Source: Bostrychus sinensis (Eukaryota; Chordata; Actinopteri; Gobiiformes; Eleotridae). From it: a stretch of DNA of 64,000 bases. The notes below the pieces were generated by a model. The model did no database searches. It was not told where the DNA came from and saw only the letters and a program-made list of their open reading frames with translations. Position numbers and translations under genes: made by a program. Within the stretch, counting starts at the first letter, position 1. Each line of letters starts with the position of its first letter. The stretch spans positions 17,561,520-17,625,519 of the forward strand of contig CM036257.1 of assembly GCA_020698575.1 (NCBI GenBank), read 5' to 3'. This document shows positions 50,109-61,000 of the stretch, piece by piece.

Positions 50109-51315
50109 AGTACTCACACATTTACTTCTTGAATAATAATAAGTATTGAATAAAAAGTTTACTTAATTTTGGGGTTGCCACAGCAGGTCATTGGTCTCTT
50201 TGTGTGCAGTGATTTATAAATTGATTTGGCATAGGCTTTACGCTGGATGCCCTTCCTGATGCACCTCTTTGCATTTATCCAGGCTTTGGACCGGTGTTCA
50301 GACATTTCTTCCTACCCGTCGAGACATCCTACCCTACTATGCAAGCCCTATACTATGGTTAAGGTTAGGATGGGGGCGGGGGTTAGTGCTCCATAGAAAT
50401 TGAATGGAGGTAGCATATTTCGACAAGGTAGCAGATCTCGTCAGAACACCAGTGCAAAGACTACACAAGCTTGTGGCTGCATTATTATACTAATACTAGT
50501 GCTACAACAATTAATATTACAACTAGACTACTACTACAGCTACCCTTGATGCTTTAGTGTTAGTACTATTACTACCCACGTTGCCATCAAGGTTTTCTCC
50601 CTTAGAAACTTAATTTCATTGTGTAAAGGTACAATTTCCAAATTTACTCAAGTATAATTAAAAATACATTTTAGAAAATGTATCCAGAATAAAGAAAATG
50701 GTCAGTCAAAGCACCTAGTTACTTTCCAGCTCTGGTCACATAGAGGTAAAGTCTATAAAAACTTGGTAACCCTCAGTGAAAATATTAGCTGAATATTAAG
50801 TGGGGTTTTCATTGTTAGGGGCGGTGCTCAGGCTGTAATAACAACGTGACCTAGATTCTTCTGACAATTATGAGCTGCCTGGTCATAAAGTGGAAGCAGA
50901 CATGATCAACTGGTTCTCTATGCAAAGGGAAAGGGAAACTTCTAGGGCTGGATTTAGGTTTTGCAGTCATGTTTTAGATCCGTGATTTAAAAATAGCTTT
51001 AGGTGATTTATTAAAAGGAAACTCTCCAACGTGACTCATGTAAAAATGTACCCATTCAACCAGTTTGTGCGCAGTTAGTAAGCAGCCACATATGAACTTA
51101 CCTGCTATATCCCAGAGTTGTAACCTCACGAGCGTCTTGCTGTCCCAGTTAATGACTTTTAACGCGAAGTCGACCCCGATGGTGGCTCTGTAGTGCTGCG
51201 AGAAGAGCTGGTGCACGTAGCGTTTAATGATGCTGGTTTTGCCCACGCCTAATTCCCCGATGACAAGCACTTTAAACAAGTACTCCTTACACTCGGATAC
51301 AGAGCCCCCGGCCAT
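32258..51315 (-). CDS. rab32: Rab32 small GTPase, complete in three exons
   Basis: Joined coding exons 51315-51102, 34703-34429 and 32407-32258 total 639 bp, 212 residues plus stop. All guanine-nucleotide motifs are present: GELGVGKT (20-27), switch I ATIGVDF (44-50), WDIAGQE (68-74), NKCD (131-134) and ETSAK (159-163). The protein ends in a CC prenylation motif. Isoleucine in WDIAGQE, where most Rabs have threonine, is a signature of the Rab32/38 subfamily. The N-terminus (MAGGSVSECKEYLFK) and the CC end match Rab32 better than Rab38, which ends differently. Family role: traffic to melanosomes and other lysosome-related organelles, AKAP function at mitochondria, and autophagy. The first intron (34704-51101) is about 16.4 kb; the second is 2 kb. 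No disruption is seen. Confidence 0.96.
33090..33415 (-). mobile_element. tRNA-derived SINE, minus orientation
   Basis: Read on the minus strand it starts GGTGGCTCAGGAGGTAAAGC (A-box-like) and has GCAGTTTGAATCCTGC (B-box-like) about 40 bp on. A conserved body follows with GTGCCCTTGTGCAAGACACT, CAGACTGACGACGATGTG-type words on the other strand and a TCATTCACT tail. It is typical of fish SINEs, lies in RAB32 intron 2 and is not a functional tRNA gene. Confidence 0.7.
34429..34703 (-). CDS. rab32: RAB32 exon 2
   Basis: Encodes residues 72-163: switch II (GQERFGNM), the RVYYKEAVGAFVVFDITR core, NKCD and ETSAK. The acceptor is ctacag|GTCAG and the donor is GCCAAG|gtgagg. A purine/pyrimidine-rich run just past the donor (34365-34400) is intronic. 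Confidence 0.96.
35911..35948 (+). repeat. Direct repeat copy left of the LINE
   Basis: AAACTACTTCCATTAGGACT plus ACTACTACAAGAAACT. Two nearly identical copies stand in tandem at 39486-39546, just beyond the LINE. The LINE therefore inserted within, or duplicated, this short tandem repeat. Confidence 0.8.
37399..38075 (+). mobile_element. Deleted Tc1-like transposon nested in the LINE
   Basis: Inverted ends share GGAAAAAAGAAACGCACCAC (left, from 37408) and its inverse GTGGTGCGTTTCTTTTTTCC (right, to 38065). Inside, 37700-37895 encodes the N-terminal paired-like DNA-binding region of a Tc1 transposase, with a frameshift (ATTATRERLAAIGLLQA, then HHSTVERLAERFHTTGSSND and RPRSGRPHVTTA). The catalytic DDE half is missing. 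It interrupts the reverse transcriptase between LKSYLNNT and the FADDT block, so it is younger than the LINE. Confidence 0.85.
38727..38914 (-). mobile_element. tRNA-derived SINE nested in the LINE
   Basis: On the minus strand it begins CGGCAGAGCGGTTAGCGTTC (A box) and has GTGGGTTCGAGCCCC (B box), then TGGAGTCTGCATGTCCTCTC and the tail TCTCCGGGCTCCAGTCACCT with GACCCCTAACGGG and AATGAATGAAT. Flanking GGATATT on both sides is a likely target-site duplication. A related copy is at 59590-59735. Confidence 0.8.
39486..39546 (+). repeat. Tandem pair of the direct repeat right of the LINE
   Basis: Two consecutive copies of AAACTACTGCCATTAGGACT plus ACTACTAC, separated by AAG. They match the single copy at 35911-35948 on the other side of the LINE apart from one base in ACTTCC/ACTGCC. 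Confidence 0.85.
41695..41910 (+). repeat. Degenerate minisatellite based on (A)CTAAACCAGGA
   Basis: Loosely repeated units such as CCTAAATCAAGA, ACTAAATCAAAA, ACTTCAACCAGG, ACTAAACAGGG and ACTAAATCCAGG recur every 11-13 bp. A second, cleaner array lies at 46830-47095 in the same intron, and inverted remnants lie near 57565-57630. Confidence 0.7.
44312..45294 (-). mobile_element. Internally deleted Tc1-like transposon with transposase C-terminus
   Basis: The ends are TACACTATGTTGCCAAAAGT on the left and the inverse ACTTTTGGCAATATAATGTA on the right. On the minus strand, 44587-44700 encodes part of a Tc1 transposase catalytic domain (GPFLFQYDCAPVHKARSI, then WMSEFGVEELD) that includes a catalytic aspartate (YDCAPVHKA). 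A frameshifted continuation with SPDLN...W-D-E follows. Most of the N-terminal half is deleted. The 461-bp element at 44782-45242 is inserted in its 5' untranslated part. Confidence 0.85.
44782..45242. mobile_element. 461-bp TIR transposon with 9-bp target duplication and hairpin ends
   Basis: The 20-bp inverted ends differ at one base: TTGCCTGGAAAATCCAGACT on the left, TTGCCTGGAAATTCCAGACT on the inverted right. It is flanked on both sides by CTGAATTCA (44773-44781 and 45243-45251). Removing the element and one copy restores the normal Tc1 sequence, so this is a real insertion. Inside each end a second inverted copy forms a hairpin. On the left, CCAGACTGATAT (44795-44806) pairs with ATATCAGTCTGG (44831-44842), and an inner CTCTGT/ACAGAG also pairs. 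On the right, CCAGACT (45196) pairs with AGTCTGG (45223-45229) and CCGCT with AGCGG. The interior is CpG-rich without a coding frame. A 9-bp duplication suggests a Mutator-like element. Confidence 0.85.
46735..47295. mobile_element. hAT-like element with inserted minisatellite
   Basis: The right end ATATTGTGCAGCCCTAA at 47276-47292 is the terminal sequence of the hAT-like family seen at 23866 and 57409. The left portion (GATATGCAATAATTGTG) is a weaker inverse. Between them sits the CTAAACCAGGA array (46830-47095). The element is decayed, so its left boundary is approximate. Confidence 0.5.
46830..47095 (+). repeat. Minisatellite of about 12-bp units, consensus CTAAACCAGGA
   Basis: About twenty units of the form (A/G)(A/T)CTAAAC(C/A)A(G/A)GA run through this stretch, many imperfect (GTCTAAACCAAGA, CTAAACTAGGA, TTAAACAAGGA). 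All units keep the same strand orientation. Confidence 0.8.
47742..47957. mobile_element. Short Tc1-like MITE (216 bp)
   Basis: The left terminus TACAGTGATCAGACATAACA and right terminus TGTTATGCCTGATTGGTGTA are inverted copies, shared with 10175-10486 and 15862-16893. The interior is too short for any protein; it is a deletion derivative. Confidence 0.75.
50068..50107 (+). repeat. (ATT)n microsatellite
   Basis: About 13 uninterrupted ATT units, within a fish dispersed repeat of AGTAAAAGTA type. Confidence 0.9.
50170..50310 (+). repeat. GGATGCCCTTYCTG repeat copy
   Basis: Contains GGGGTTGCCACAGCAGGTCA, GATTTATAAATTGATTTGGC, TTTACGCTGGATGCCCTTCC and CATTTATCCAGGCTTTGGAC, in the same order as the copy at 12150-12335. 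It lies in RAB32 intron 1. Confidence 0.65.
51102..51315 (-). CDS. rab32: RAB32 exon 1
   Basis: Encodes residues 1-71: the N-terminal extension, P-loop, switch I and the beginning of switch II (WDIA). It ends GATATAGCAG|gtaagt, one base into the glycine codon completed by exon 2. The ATG at 51315 follows a run of GCA repeats in the 5' untranslated region, and no upstream in-frame ATG is needed. Confidence 0.95.
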
Positions 51316-51760
51316 GCTGCTGCTGCTGCTTCCACGCTTTGTGTAACTCTGACAAACTTTCCTTCACAACGCACACTCGCTTCTACTTTTGTTAACATAA
51401 GCTTCCTCCTGGATGTACTGCTCCTCTGCCGGTCAGTTAGTGCTCTACTGGATTATGGCTGGTCATCCCAAACTGAGAGAACATGCAACAAGTTTCATCG
51501 GTGTGGTATCAACCCTCTTTTCTTCTCCTCCTCCTCCTCCTGCGCCGCCGCCTCTCCAAACCACCTGACAAGTCATAAGACCCGGAAACGTCAGGGACAA
51601 GCAGTGCGTGGTTCAAGCGCTGTCACACCACACAGCAGTGAGTTCCCTGTTACGAGATCTGTAACTTTGTAAGCTCACATGCACGTGTACATTCAGGACT
51701 GAGAAAGTATAGGAACAATAGGGCGTCTCTGCGTAAAAGACCTGGAGCGGTTTCAATGAC
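51316..51760 (-). promoter_or_regulatory. RAB32 5' untranslated region and promoter region
   Basis: Upstream of the ATG on the gene strand there is a (GCA)n run directly before the start codon, then further upstream a GGA/GGC-rich tract (51525-51555), CCGGAA (ETS-like, on the plus strand near 51582) with an adjacent ACGTCA, and a CACGTG box at 51682-51687. GC content rises here relative to the AT-rich surroundings. No TATA box is evident, as expected for a broadly expressed Rab gene. The transcription start was not determined. Confidence 0.55.
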
Positions 51761-54331
51761 AGAGGTGGGAAAGGTAGTCAAATAATATAATTCACGTAAA
51801 AGTCAAAATAATAATTAAATCATAAATAAGTAGGCCTATTTTATTTGTTTGTTTATTTTTTGGCAACTGCAGTAAAACCTACTACTAGTCTACTACTAAA
51901 CCAAAACCAGTATTGAAATGGTTAGCTTCTATTTTACACACTACCCACTTTTCTACTGAGGTCAGAAAATACTCTATTTTTACTCATTTAGACACCTTTT
52001 TAATAAGTAACTGTTATTCAATAATTGTATGTCATTCCCCTATGTGTAATTACTATCAAATTCACAGTTTTGATAGTCAACACTTCTACTTGAGTAATAT
52101 TATTTTAAACTTATAGTACTTGAGGACAGATTTTGTGTACTTTTTCCATCTATGAAAATGAATTATAGGATTCTTGTAAGACCAATACTCATTAAGACAA
52201 AAAAGATCCATAGTTAAGCTTATGTCTGCTATTGTAGACAGTGAAGACTCTTGTTAATATAAATAGTTTTATTTTACAGCTTTGTTCAGCTTGCTCAAAA
52301 CATAAAGGCCTATTTTATAGTAGATCTTGACAGTGTTTAACAGGTGGCACCCTTTTACACTTCACTTACTTCAAAATAATAAAACAACTTACACTATAAG
52401 AGACTAAAACATTTGGAAATACAATACAATGGCACTATGTACTGCATATTCTTGTACTCAGAAACCATTCTTATAGAGAAAGAACTAAGAAACTTAACTT
52501 CAAGTAAACTACTTAGGCTCATAATGCAATACTGAAGTAAAATCTCTTTACAAGAAGCAACTAATCATTGGTTAACTGTACAACTGAATATTTTCAAGAG
52601 CTTACAGTCATGTTAGTGTAAAAATTATATCCAAAACCAAACACACTGCTTCTTAACAACAATCTGAAGACAGTAGTATAAACTTTTGCCATTCTAAATA
52701 TATAAACATTTATCAGTATTACAAACATACCACCTGTGTGAAAAACAAGAGATGGCTTACAGTATACAAACTTGTACACAAAGTACTGTGTTTTCATTAC
52801 AATGACACAGCCAACTCAACATGAGAAGTATCAACATGGCAGGGGACATAAAAGTAGGTCTTTTATCAAGTCCCAGTGCTCATAAAAGTTTATCTTCAGG
52901 GTTATGATTGAGTGTAAACGCAATGCATTATCTACAATCGCCCTAACCTAAATCAGCTACATTATACAAAAGTGGTAGCAGGGTTAAGTTCATAAATAAC
53001 AACTTTGAATGGCACATTATGTATATCTCAAATAATACAGCGCAAATTTTCAGTAGAATCTCTGTATTTGTGTGATACATAAAAGTATAAAAACAAACAC
53101 CTTACTGCACTTTAAGCCAATGTACAGGCACACGTCAATAAACTAGAATATAATGGAAAAGTGAAAATTAAAAAAAAATTAAAAATCAGTGGCTCAATTC
53201 AAAAAGTGTAACGCATGTACTATACTATGCACTATATAGACATACAGTATATTCAAATCAAATGAATTGTGTAACTGGATAATGCCAAATCTCTAATTGA
53301 CACTGTATAAAAAGAGTAAACCATTTCAAGCATATTATTATTTTAATACTGACAATGAAATAATGGTATGTATTTTAAAATAAAATACAGAATTTAGTTT
53401 TAACTGAAAGCTATAATCATCACAATAAAAACAAACTTCTTTCTCCTCCGTGTGAAGTGTATAACAGTAGTTGGGACCTACTACCTCTGTATCTGGCAGT
53501 CCCCTTTAATTGCTAGATTTAGGAAAAATGTTGCTCAAAAGCTCAAAGACAGTCCCACAAGACCCTGTGCTGTTTCTCCTTGGTTTGTTTAGGAAGTTTT
53601 CCCTGTCCACTGGGCAGATAACTTGATTATGTAAACTTTTGCATTTGCCATGATGGTGCATGTTGTTTCAGTGGATTCAAGATAAGCCTCCTTCTGTTAC
53701 ACAGTGGTACAGTGTTCAAGTTTTTTTCTTATAGTCCTGGGCTGTTCTGCAGATATAAAACAGTATTTTTGACAGGGTGTCCTGGATCACCTGCCTGATG
53801 ATCTTGCAGACCGTACAAAAAAATTGCACTTACGTAAATAAATTGGTGTCTTCATGACATTCTAGTTTATTGACATGTCTGGTATCTCTTCAGTTTCATA
53901 ATTCAAAATGAACTCATTAAAAATAAAAACTGAGATGAGTTGAAGTAATAAAAAGGCAGGAGTATCCACTGCACTCATGAACACACATGCTCATGTCGAG
54001 CAGCAAACATGATTTAGTCACAACTGGCATGAAATGTAGTTAGCCAGTGTTTTACAGTGCACATACAGTTCAGTTTACACACCAGCTTGGCCTCCCTAAT
54101 TTATTCCATACTGGCCCATTAAAACAACCGCTACATCCTTCATAATGATTACCTCCTTTAAAAAACATTTTGGCACTAGTCACGTGACTTTTTACAAGAA
54201 GGCTATGCGTACCATCAGCCCTTGAGAAATTGATGATCCCTTACAAACATATCATTACCATTAAACGCAAAATACAAGCAAAAGCAGAAGGAATAGTTTA
54301 AATAAAACAAGTGTTCACCATGTCTTTGCTC
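51761..54331. other. Intergenic region between RAB32 promoter and GRM1
   Basis: 51760-52150 is a copy of the AGTAAAAGTA/TACTCAAGTA dispersed repeat. 53124-53880 is a MITE. On the minus strand AATAAA at 54105-54100 followed by TGGTGTGTAAACTG is a possible poly(A) site for GRM1, giving a 3' untranslated region of about 230 nt. No other gene was recognised. Confidence 0.55.
53124..53880. mobile_element. Longer member of the CAATAAATTAGAATATT family
   Basis: The left end CACACGTCAATAAACTAGAA and the right end TTCTAGTTTATTGACATGTC are inverted copies. At about 750 bp it is longer than the copies in ADGB introns, with about 300 bp of less AT-rich interior (53560-53830). That interior could be transposase remnant, but I cannot recognise a domain. 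Confidence 0.6.
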
Positions 54332-55064
54332 TCACAGTGTCGAGGAGCTATGTGCAAAGTCCCGGAGTATGTCAGCTGTATACACCGAACTGGAGGGGCT
54401 TCCACTGACTGACTCTCCCGAACACACCGAGTCTCTAAATGGGGAGGGGGGAGACAAAGCCAGAGAGTCCTCCAGACCTGTTTTGTGTTGAAGTAAACCA
54501 TCTTCCTCCCCTGCCTCCTCCTCTTCCTCCTCTTGTCCCTTGGCATTGTAAATGTAGCTGTGCAGTAGGTGCAGGTCCTCACCGGCGTCCTCCAGAGGAA
54601 GCTGAGAGGGGGTCAGGCTCAAGGGCTCATTGGCAGACTTAGGCTCCTTTGTGGGGTGGTCGTTCAGTGACGGGACATGGGAGCTGTGAGTGTCCACCAT
54701 AGCCCCCTGGAACCCCTCTGTAGTAGAACATCCCAAACGAGAATCCATCATTTGTCCAGAGCAGGAAGGGGTCCAAAGTGGCCGGTGTGTGCTCTCCTCA
54801 TTGTCCTCTTCTGACACGTTGTACAGTGGTTTTTGGGCTCCTCCGGGAGGTTCTTCGGGGAGATGGATGTCTGTGCCAAGGTCGCAGGTGGGTGGGCCAC
54901 AGCTGTGGGGGTCGGGGGTGTTAGTTAGGGGCCTGATGACCGCCGTCTGATTCAGGCCGGCTTCCTGTTTCCTCACATGCACAGACAGTCTGTGCCACAC
55001 ACTCCCCCCCTTCGGAGGGTGTCTTGGACCTGATTCAGACCATGACACAGACTTGCCATTAGAA
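54332..55064 (-). CDS. grm1: GRM1 exon: long cytoplasmic tail
   Basis: 733 bp, 243 residues, acceptor cattcatag|T. It begins SNGKSVSWSESGPRHPPKGG and WHRLSVHVRK, close to mammalian mGluR1a. It contains a TLYNVSEEDNEE-like acidic motif, a Glu-rich cluster (QEEEEEEAGEEDG), the Homer ligand PPSPFRD, and a terminal PDZ ligand SSSTL. It is roughly 65 residues shorter than the mammalian tail as I remember it, lacking the long proline/glutamine stretches. A possible poly(A) signal lies at 54105-54100 on the minus strand. Confidence 0.95.
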
Positions 55065-58000
55065 CTATGAATGAGACAGAGACCCAAGTTACTGTCAGGG
55101 AACCAGGAGGTGGGGACCAACAACAATAAGGCAAGGACAACAAAGCAGTACAGACAAAAAGCATTTAACATTTCTGCATGTTAAAATACTGTCTGAACAT
55201 AGGACTTGACATTAGCAGCTGGGCTTACTTGTTCATTTAGCTTGGCACGCAAATTTTTATTTTGCAGGATGACAGAGGAAGCAGCAGGTGAAGTTATGAT
55301 GAAAGCGGTCTCTGATTGGCTGGTGACAGTTAGTAGTGCTAGCTGATTGGCTGGCACATTTCTATATTAGCTACAGTTTCTTCTTTTGCGGTGTCAAACT
55401 GTGAATGTAATAAAATGAGATAATTTTGAGGATTAGTGTTTCTGAATGAAGACATTGTTCAACACTGTTCATTGTATATAGGTCAATAAAACAACATCAC
55501 AAATGATGTCTAAATATTAAGAATGTTTTAATATTAATGTTAGAATGTGACAATTACAATGGAAAAACTATGCAAATTACAGTCTAGTTGATTACGCATT
55601 ACCAATTTTGGTGACTCACCATGCCAAAAATAGGATAGTTATCTAACTTGTTTTAGCTTCACTAATTTAGGTGAATACACTGTGTTTATTTAAAAATACA
55701 CTCTACACAGTCTTAACTTACTCAGTTTGCCAAGTAAAGTACATTTATTTATTATTATATTTATTATTTGTTTAACCAAGACAAGTTCACATTGCATTGT
55801 CTGTTGGTGAGTTGCAGCTGTGTATTCACAGCCATTGAGTTGATAGAAAATGTATTCCAACCAGCTAGCACTCTTAAAAGACACCAACCAAGGGCTGCTT
55901 TCGCCATAGCTTCCACTGCCATCCTGCAAAAAGAAAAATCACACTTGGCACATACTGTATGTAACTGGCACAAAGGATGCATAATGTGTCAGCATTATGA
56001 TCTTCAGACTGCCTCAGACATTGAGCTAACATTGAACCAATCAGCTCATTTTGTTGACTGTTTGATTATTAATGCAGTCTTGATTGGAAGCATGCAAGTA
56101 TTCCTCAACACAAGCTAGTGTACATTTTAGTACAGAATGAGCTAAGACTGGCTCTAATGTGCTTAGTGGGTGGGGGAAAGAGGGGCACTCATGCCAAGAG
56201 TTAATATGAGGTTAATTCAGGATAAACTGCCTCTTGGAGAACTACAGTGTCAAACATGCCATTTGCAATTGCTAGATATTGGAGAAATGTGCAACCTTGA
56301 AAACTTTTTTGTGTTTTGAGCAAAGACACCCATTAATTAAAGAGTAACTCACTTACTAGCTCAGGCCTTACTTCACCCACTACCAAAACTTGAAAAATGC
56401 TGGAAAGTGGGCTTATACCAGGCAGACACAGAGGGGAAGAACTGAGGATGGGGCTGAGCGGGGGCGGGGCCTGGATCTGTGACTGACAGCTGTCACTGTA
56501 ATGGACGTCCTCCACACGACGCCAAGAGAGGACTGGGACAAGAGCACAAGTGTGAGGGACAGGCACAGGTGTATTTACAATACAACGTAATTATGGTCTA
56601 TTAGGAACTACAAATTGAACGGAAGTAGCCACATGTTTTTCACCACAAAATGTTGTATTTAAATATTTTATACCTAAATGTAAAATATAGGACTATAATC
56701 TGTGAGATATACTGCTTAAGGCCAATTTGTACTTTGCATTCAGCCAAAAAATGTTTTTAGGGGTGAGTTACTCTTTAAGTTGTAAAAATTGAAAGTATTT
56801 TTCTTTACTACTGTACCAGCAATAAATCAAAGATTTCCAATGAACCCGTGCCTTTACTTTGAATTTGACAACAGATTTTCTATGACCAAGCTCGTGAGTG
56901 TCTGCAGCTCTATCGGCACAACAGCTGATAATACATACTCTCAGTAAACTCAGTTGGCACTGCAGCTCTCCAGGAAAATGAGATGAATAACCCTCAGGCC
57001 AAAACATTAGCCAGCCTTGACAATATGGTGCTTTATTGAAACGTTGAAAGGGTTAGAGAGATTAGAAAGGCTGCATAGCAAGGGTGAGACAACACAGGAA
57101 GGGTGTCTGGGACCACTCTCAAACTCTGCCCCACTCCTTACTTTAGCAAACCGCCGTGTATCACTGCTGTGGAGCTCAAGACAATATTAAAAGTCTTATC
57201 TTTTCTCTTAAAAACATTTTAGCATGGCCCTCTTCAGATAGACTGGCTTTCTTAATGGATCAAAATTTGCCTCATAATTTTATTCATTGCTTTTATATTC
57301 AGATAGAAATGGAAGTGGTAAATGCATTCATTTTATATAAACTATTATTCTAGTGAATTTAAATAATTTCTGTAACAATATTCTATCACATCTAGTGGTG
57401 ATCATAAGGGCTGCATAATATATTGCAAGTTATAGCGAGAAACTAAATGTATCACAATAATGTTTTGGTCTTTTATCTGACAAAAATGTTAACGTTCAAA
57501 ATAAGTGTCTGGAGCATTAAATCTAATTTTGCTATGACGAAATAAAATAAAAAAAAACTTAAACTAAATCATAATTTAGTCCTAATCCAGTTTAAACCTG
57601 ACCTGGCTTAGTCTAAGTTTTGGTTTAGCAGTTTTGACCAGTGAGTCCAGAGCCATTATCCCTCTATAAATTAAGATTAAAATTTTTACTATGTCTATAG
57701 TTAATAAAGCCCTAACCTTATTAGGCATATAAATATCATAAAACTATAATGTTTTAGCAATATTCATTATAGTTATTGAGTATCGTATGTTTTTCTGATA
57801 GTGTGCAGCCCCACTAGTAACCTTTTTTGACTTACTAATGTCAAGATGCTTTATGTCATCGCAGCTCTCTCCATCATTCTGAGTGGTTAGGCATGAACCA
57901 TCTCTTGCCAGTAACTGCAGGCAACATGTCACACTTCACAAAGAGTAAACAACGCAGCGGATCACTCACTTGGCGTTCCCGGTCACAGGCTTCTTCCGTC

Positions 58001-61000
58001 GGAACATGTTGAGAAAGCTGTTGCTCCCACACTGAGCCGATTTCCCATCACCGACATGCATCCTCACAACGTCGGACGTGGTGAAGGCGCTCCGCACGTT
58101 CCTCTCTGGTTTGGCGATTATAATGTACATTTTGGGCGTGAACATGCAGCCCAGTGCCACTGTCACACTGAGGCTGACTGAAAAAGACGTGGTTATGATC
58201 TTGTAGTTGGAGCCGAAGTAGATGGGAACAAAAGCCAGCCAGATGATGCATGTAGTGTACATTGTAAAAGCTATGTATTTGGCCTCATTGAAATTGGCTG
58301 GGACGTTCCGTGTCTTGAAGGCATAGTAGGTGCAACTCATGATTAGGAGGCCGTTGTAGCCCAGTGGTGCCACCATGCCTAAGTTGCTGGTGTTGCAGAT
58401 GAGGTAGACCTCGCGGATGCTTGGATAGGACTTAATAGGTTCAGGAGGCTCCAGAATAATGAGTGTAATTTCCAGTGTTAGCTGTACACTGATTAGCATG
58501 AAGGCTATTATGACTTGGGCCCAAGCACTCATAAAACGTGGCTTCCTGGTGCAGATCTTCTTCTTGCTGCCGGCCAAAATGCGTGCAATCCGGTTGGTTT
58601 TGGTCACCAGGGCAGAATAGCACATGGAGGATGACAGGCCTACAAGGAGACGCTGTAAGTAACAGGAAGCAACAGTGGGACGGGCGATAAGGGTGAAAGG
58701 GCAAATGTAGCCGAGGAAGATGCCGGCCAAAATGATGTAACACAGTTCTCGGCTGGAGGACTTCACCACAGGAGTGTCCCGGTACTGGATGAACACAAAG
58801 GTGACAAAGGAGGTGATCAAGATGCCCACGCATGAGAAAACCACTGCAATGATTGACTCAACATCCGCCCAGTCCAGGTATTTGAGAGGAAGGGGTTGGC
58901 AGCCTGGAGGGAGCACAGAAGATTAAAGATTACCATTAGAATAAAGACACTAAACAAAACAAACAAACAAAAAAAGACTACAATGAGGACTGGATGAAAA
59001 TAAAAAATGCTTGATTCTGAACATCTCATTGTATATACTTCTAGTTTTTTTTTTTTTTTTTTTATTAAACAGAAATATTTCTAATTTATTGATGTTTGTT
59101 TTGTAGAATAGATAAGACAAAAAAACTATACTCATTTAGGACAAATAATGACTATTAAGCATAAAAAGATTCTATTTCAACCATGCATATGGGCAAAAAT
59201 CTGCTGTGAATTTCCTATCTAGCTTTACATTTGCACACTCTAAAATTATCCCCCCATTTGCATGTGTCATCATAGACCTTACAAATCTCCCATGACTCCT
59301 TGCTGTCACTTTCATGCCAGATGTGTCTGTGTGTGCATGCATGTGTGCAGTCAGATGGGCAATGTGTGTCACCTGTTTATAAGGCAGTGGTTACACACTT
59401 GTCACCTCACATGCTAAAGAAGTACAGGGAGCTAAATGGAAAGAAAGTGACATTCACAGACTTCCCGAGATTAACGCTCCATAAATTATATGCTGTTGCT
59501 AATAGCATTACAGTCACTATCATCGCAGCCAAGGCACTGCAAGGGAAACCTTTCTGATAAGCAAGCAAACTAGTATAAGGAATATAAGCAGAGTGGCAAA
59601 GTGGTTAGCACTCTTGCCTCACAGCAAGATGGTCCTGGGTCTGATCCCGGGACCATGTGGTGCCTTCCTTTGTGGAGTTTGCATGTTCTCCTCATGTCTG
59701 GGTGGGTTTTCTCCAGGTACTCTGGCTTCCCCCATCAAGATGGAAAGTAATTAGATACTTTTACTCAGGTAATTTACTTAATTACACAAATAAACTTCCT
59801 AAGTACATTTTCCCTAGCCTGGATAAATAGAGGGAAGGGCATCTGGTGTCAAGCTATGCCAAATCTCTGTACTAATCAGTGCACACTAGAAAGCAGATAA
59901 GTTGCCGTAGCAACCCCAGATGGAAAAAGCCAAAAGGAATATATTTATAAAAATATCTCAATGAGGTTTTGGGTTTGACTTTATTTGTCTTTGTGTTTTA
60001 GATCTCAGGCCTCCTTAATTTGATGTAAAGAGTAACATTTCTAATAACTGAGGCCTGTCACATTTAATTGGCATTTATATGTATTGATCTTTGCTATGTG
60101 CAAGGCCCAAGCAAGGTCATATGTGTCTATATGAGTTTATTATCATCAAAAAAAAAAAAGAGGGAGTAGCAGTAATTTTTACGTAAGTAAACTTTACACT
60201 AGTCCTTTTTACTTTTATCCAAGTAAGTGGCTAAGAGTACCTCATCCACCTCTGATAAACATAGCAACAGCATCTATTATTATTCCCTCATATATATCGT
60301 TGCACGTAATGAGAATGAGAGGAGAATTTCTTACTCAACACACTGCTGAACTGTATCCCCAAGCCTCTCTGAGCAGTAATAGGATTTTACACCTGGGAAA
60401 CCAAAGCTCCTCTCAACTCCATAAAGCACTGTCAAAACAACCAGTGGGTCACAGCGAGGCAGCAGAGGAGGAAGTGAGCACTTTCGGTGACTAGAGTTGA
60501 GGTTATGAATGCTAAGAGTGCAGCAGGGTCAAAGGAACAGGACGATGAGAAGAGAAAACAAGGTGTCAGAATGTGAAGTGTAAACAAGAGCAGGGGCAGT
60601 GGATGGAAAATGGAGCTGTGAATAATATATTTGGGTTGTGGAAAAATGTCCCTGATCAGATGCTAATTCTTTATTCATTTATACACTACATGTTTCAGTG
60701 TGCAAAACTGTTGTCAGAATTAAGCTAGTAACAGTAAATTATCTACATCTATAACACAATTTAAAAAAAGAACATTTGAGGATTTTACATTTTAAGATGC
60801 ACCAATTCACCTATACATGCATTACTAGGTATTGCATATGAAACAAAACCTATCCATTATACAATTGCTTTGGATTAGCCACAGGAGTGTTTTTGTTGTT
60901 TTTAGTTAGTCAAAAGTGCTGTGTATTTTAACTTTCATTATAACTCTCAAGATGGCCACTTTAGAGATGCTTAGATCTATATCCCTGTATTAGAGGTACA

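Larger units (their letters stand above)
34704..51101 (-). other. RAB32 intron 1 (16.4 kb), repeat-rich
   Basis: Contents left to right: a fragment of a Tc1-like terminus near 35080; the LINE nest at 35946-39440 between copies of a 30-35 bp direct repeat; a degenerate CTAAACCAGGA minisatellite at 41695-41910; C-runs near 43630; a deleted Tc1 element with a nested 461-bp transposon at 44312-45294; an hAT-like copy at 46735-47295, itself holding a second CTAAACCAGGA array (46830-47095); a Tc1-like MITE at 47742-47957; a GC-rich stretch with a TATA-like box near 48100-48260; AGTAAAAGTA-type repeat at 49210-49520 and 50480-50740; and an (ATT)n tract near 50068-50107. No other gene was found on either strand. 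Confidence 0.75.

Noticed and set aside
32258..51315. RAB38 as the identity of the Rab gene
   Set aside because: The CC C-terminus, N-terminal extension and ADGB/GRM1 neighbours fit RAB32.
54298..54582. Second open frame over the GRM1 tail exon
   Set aside because: It is a shadow frame; the tail frame has the Homer and PDZ motifs and the correct splice phase.
58048..58833. Two long alternative minus frames (58048-58251, 58441-58833) inside the seven-helix exon
   Set aside because: They are shadows of the GRM1 frame and are not hydrophobic-helix patterned.
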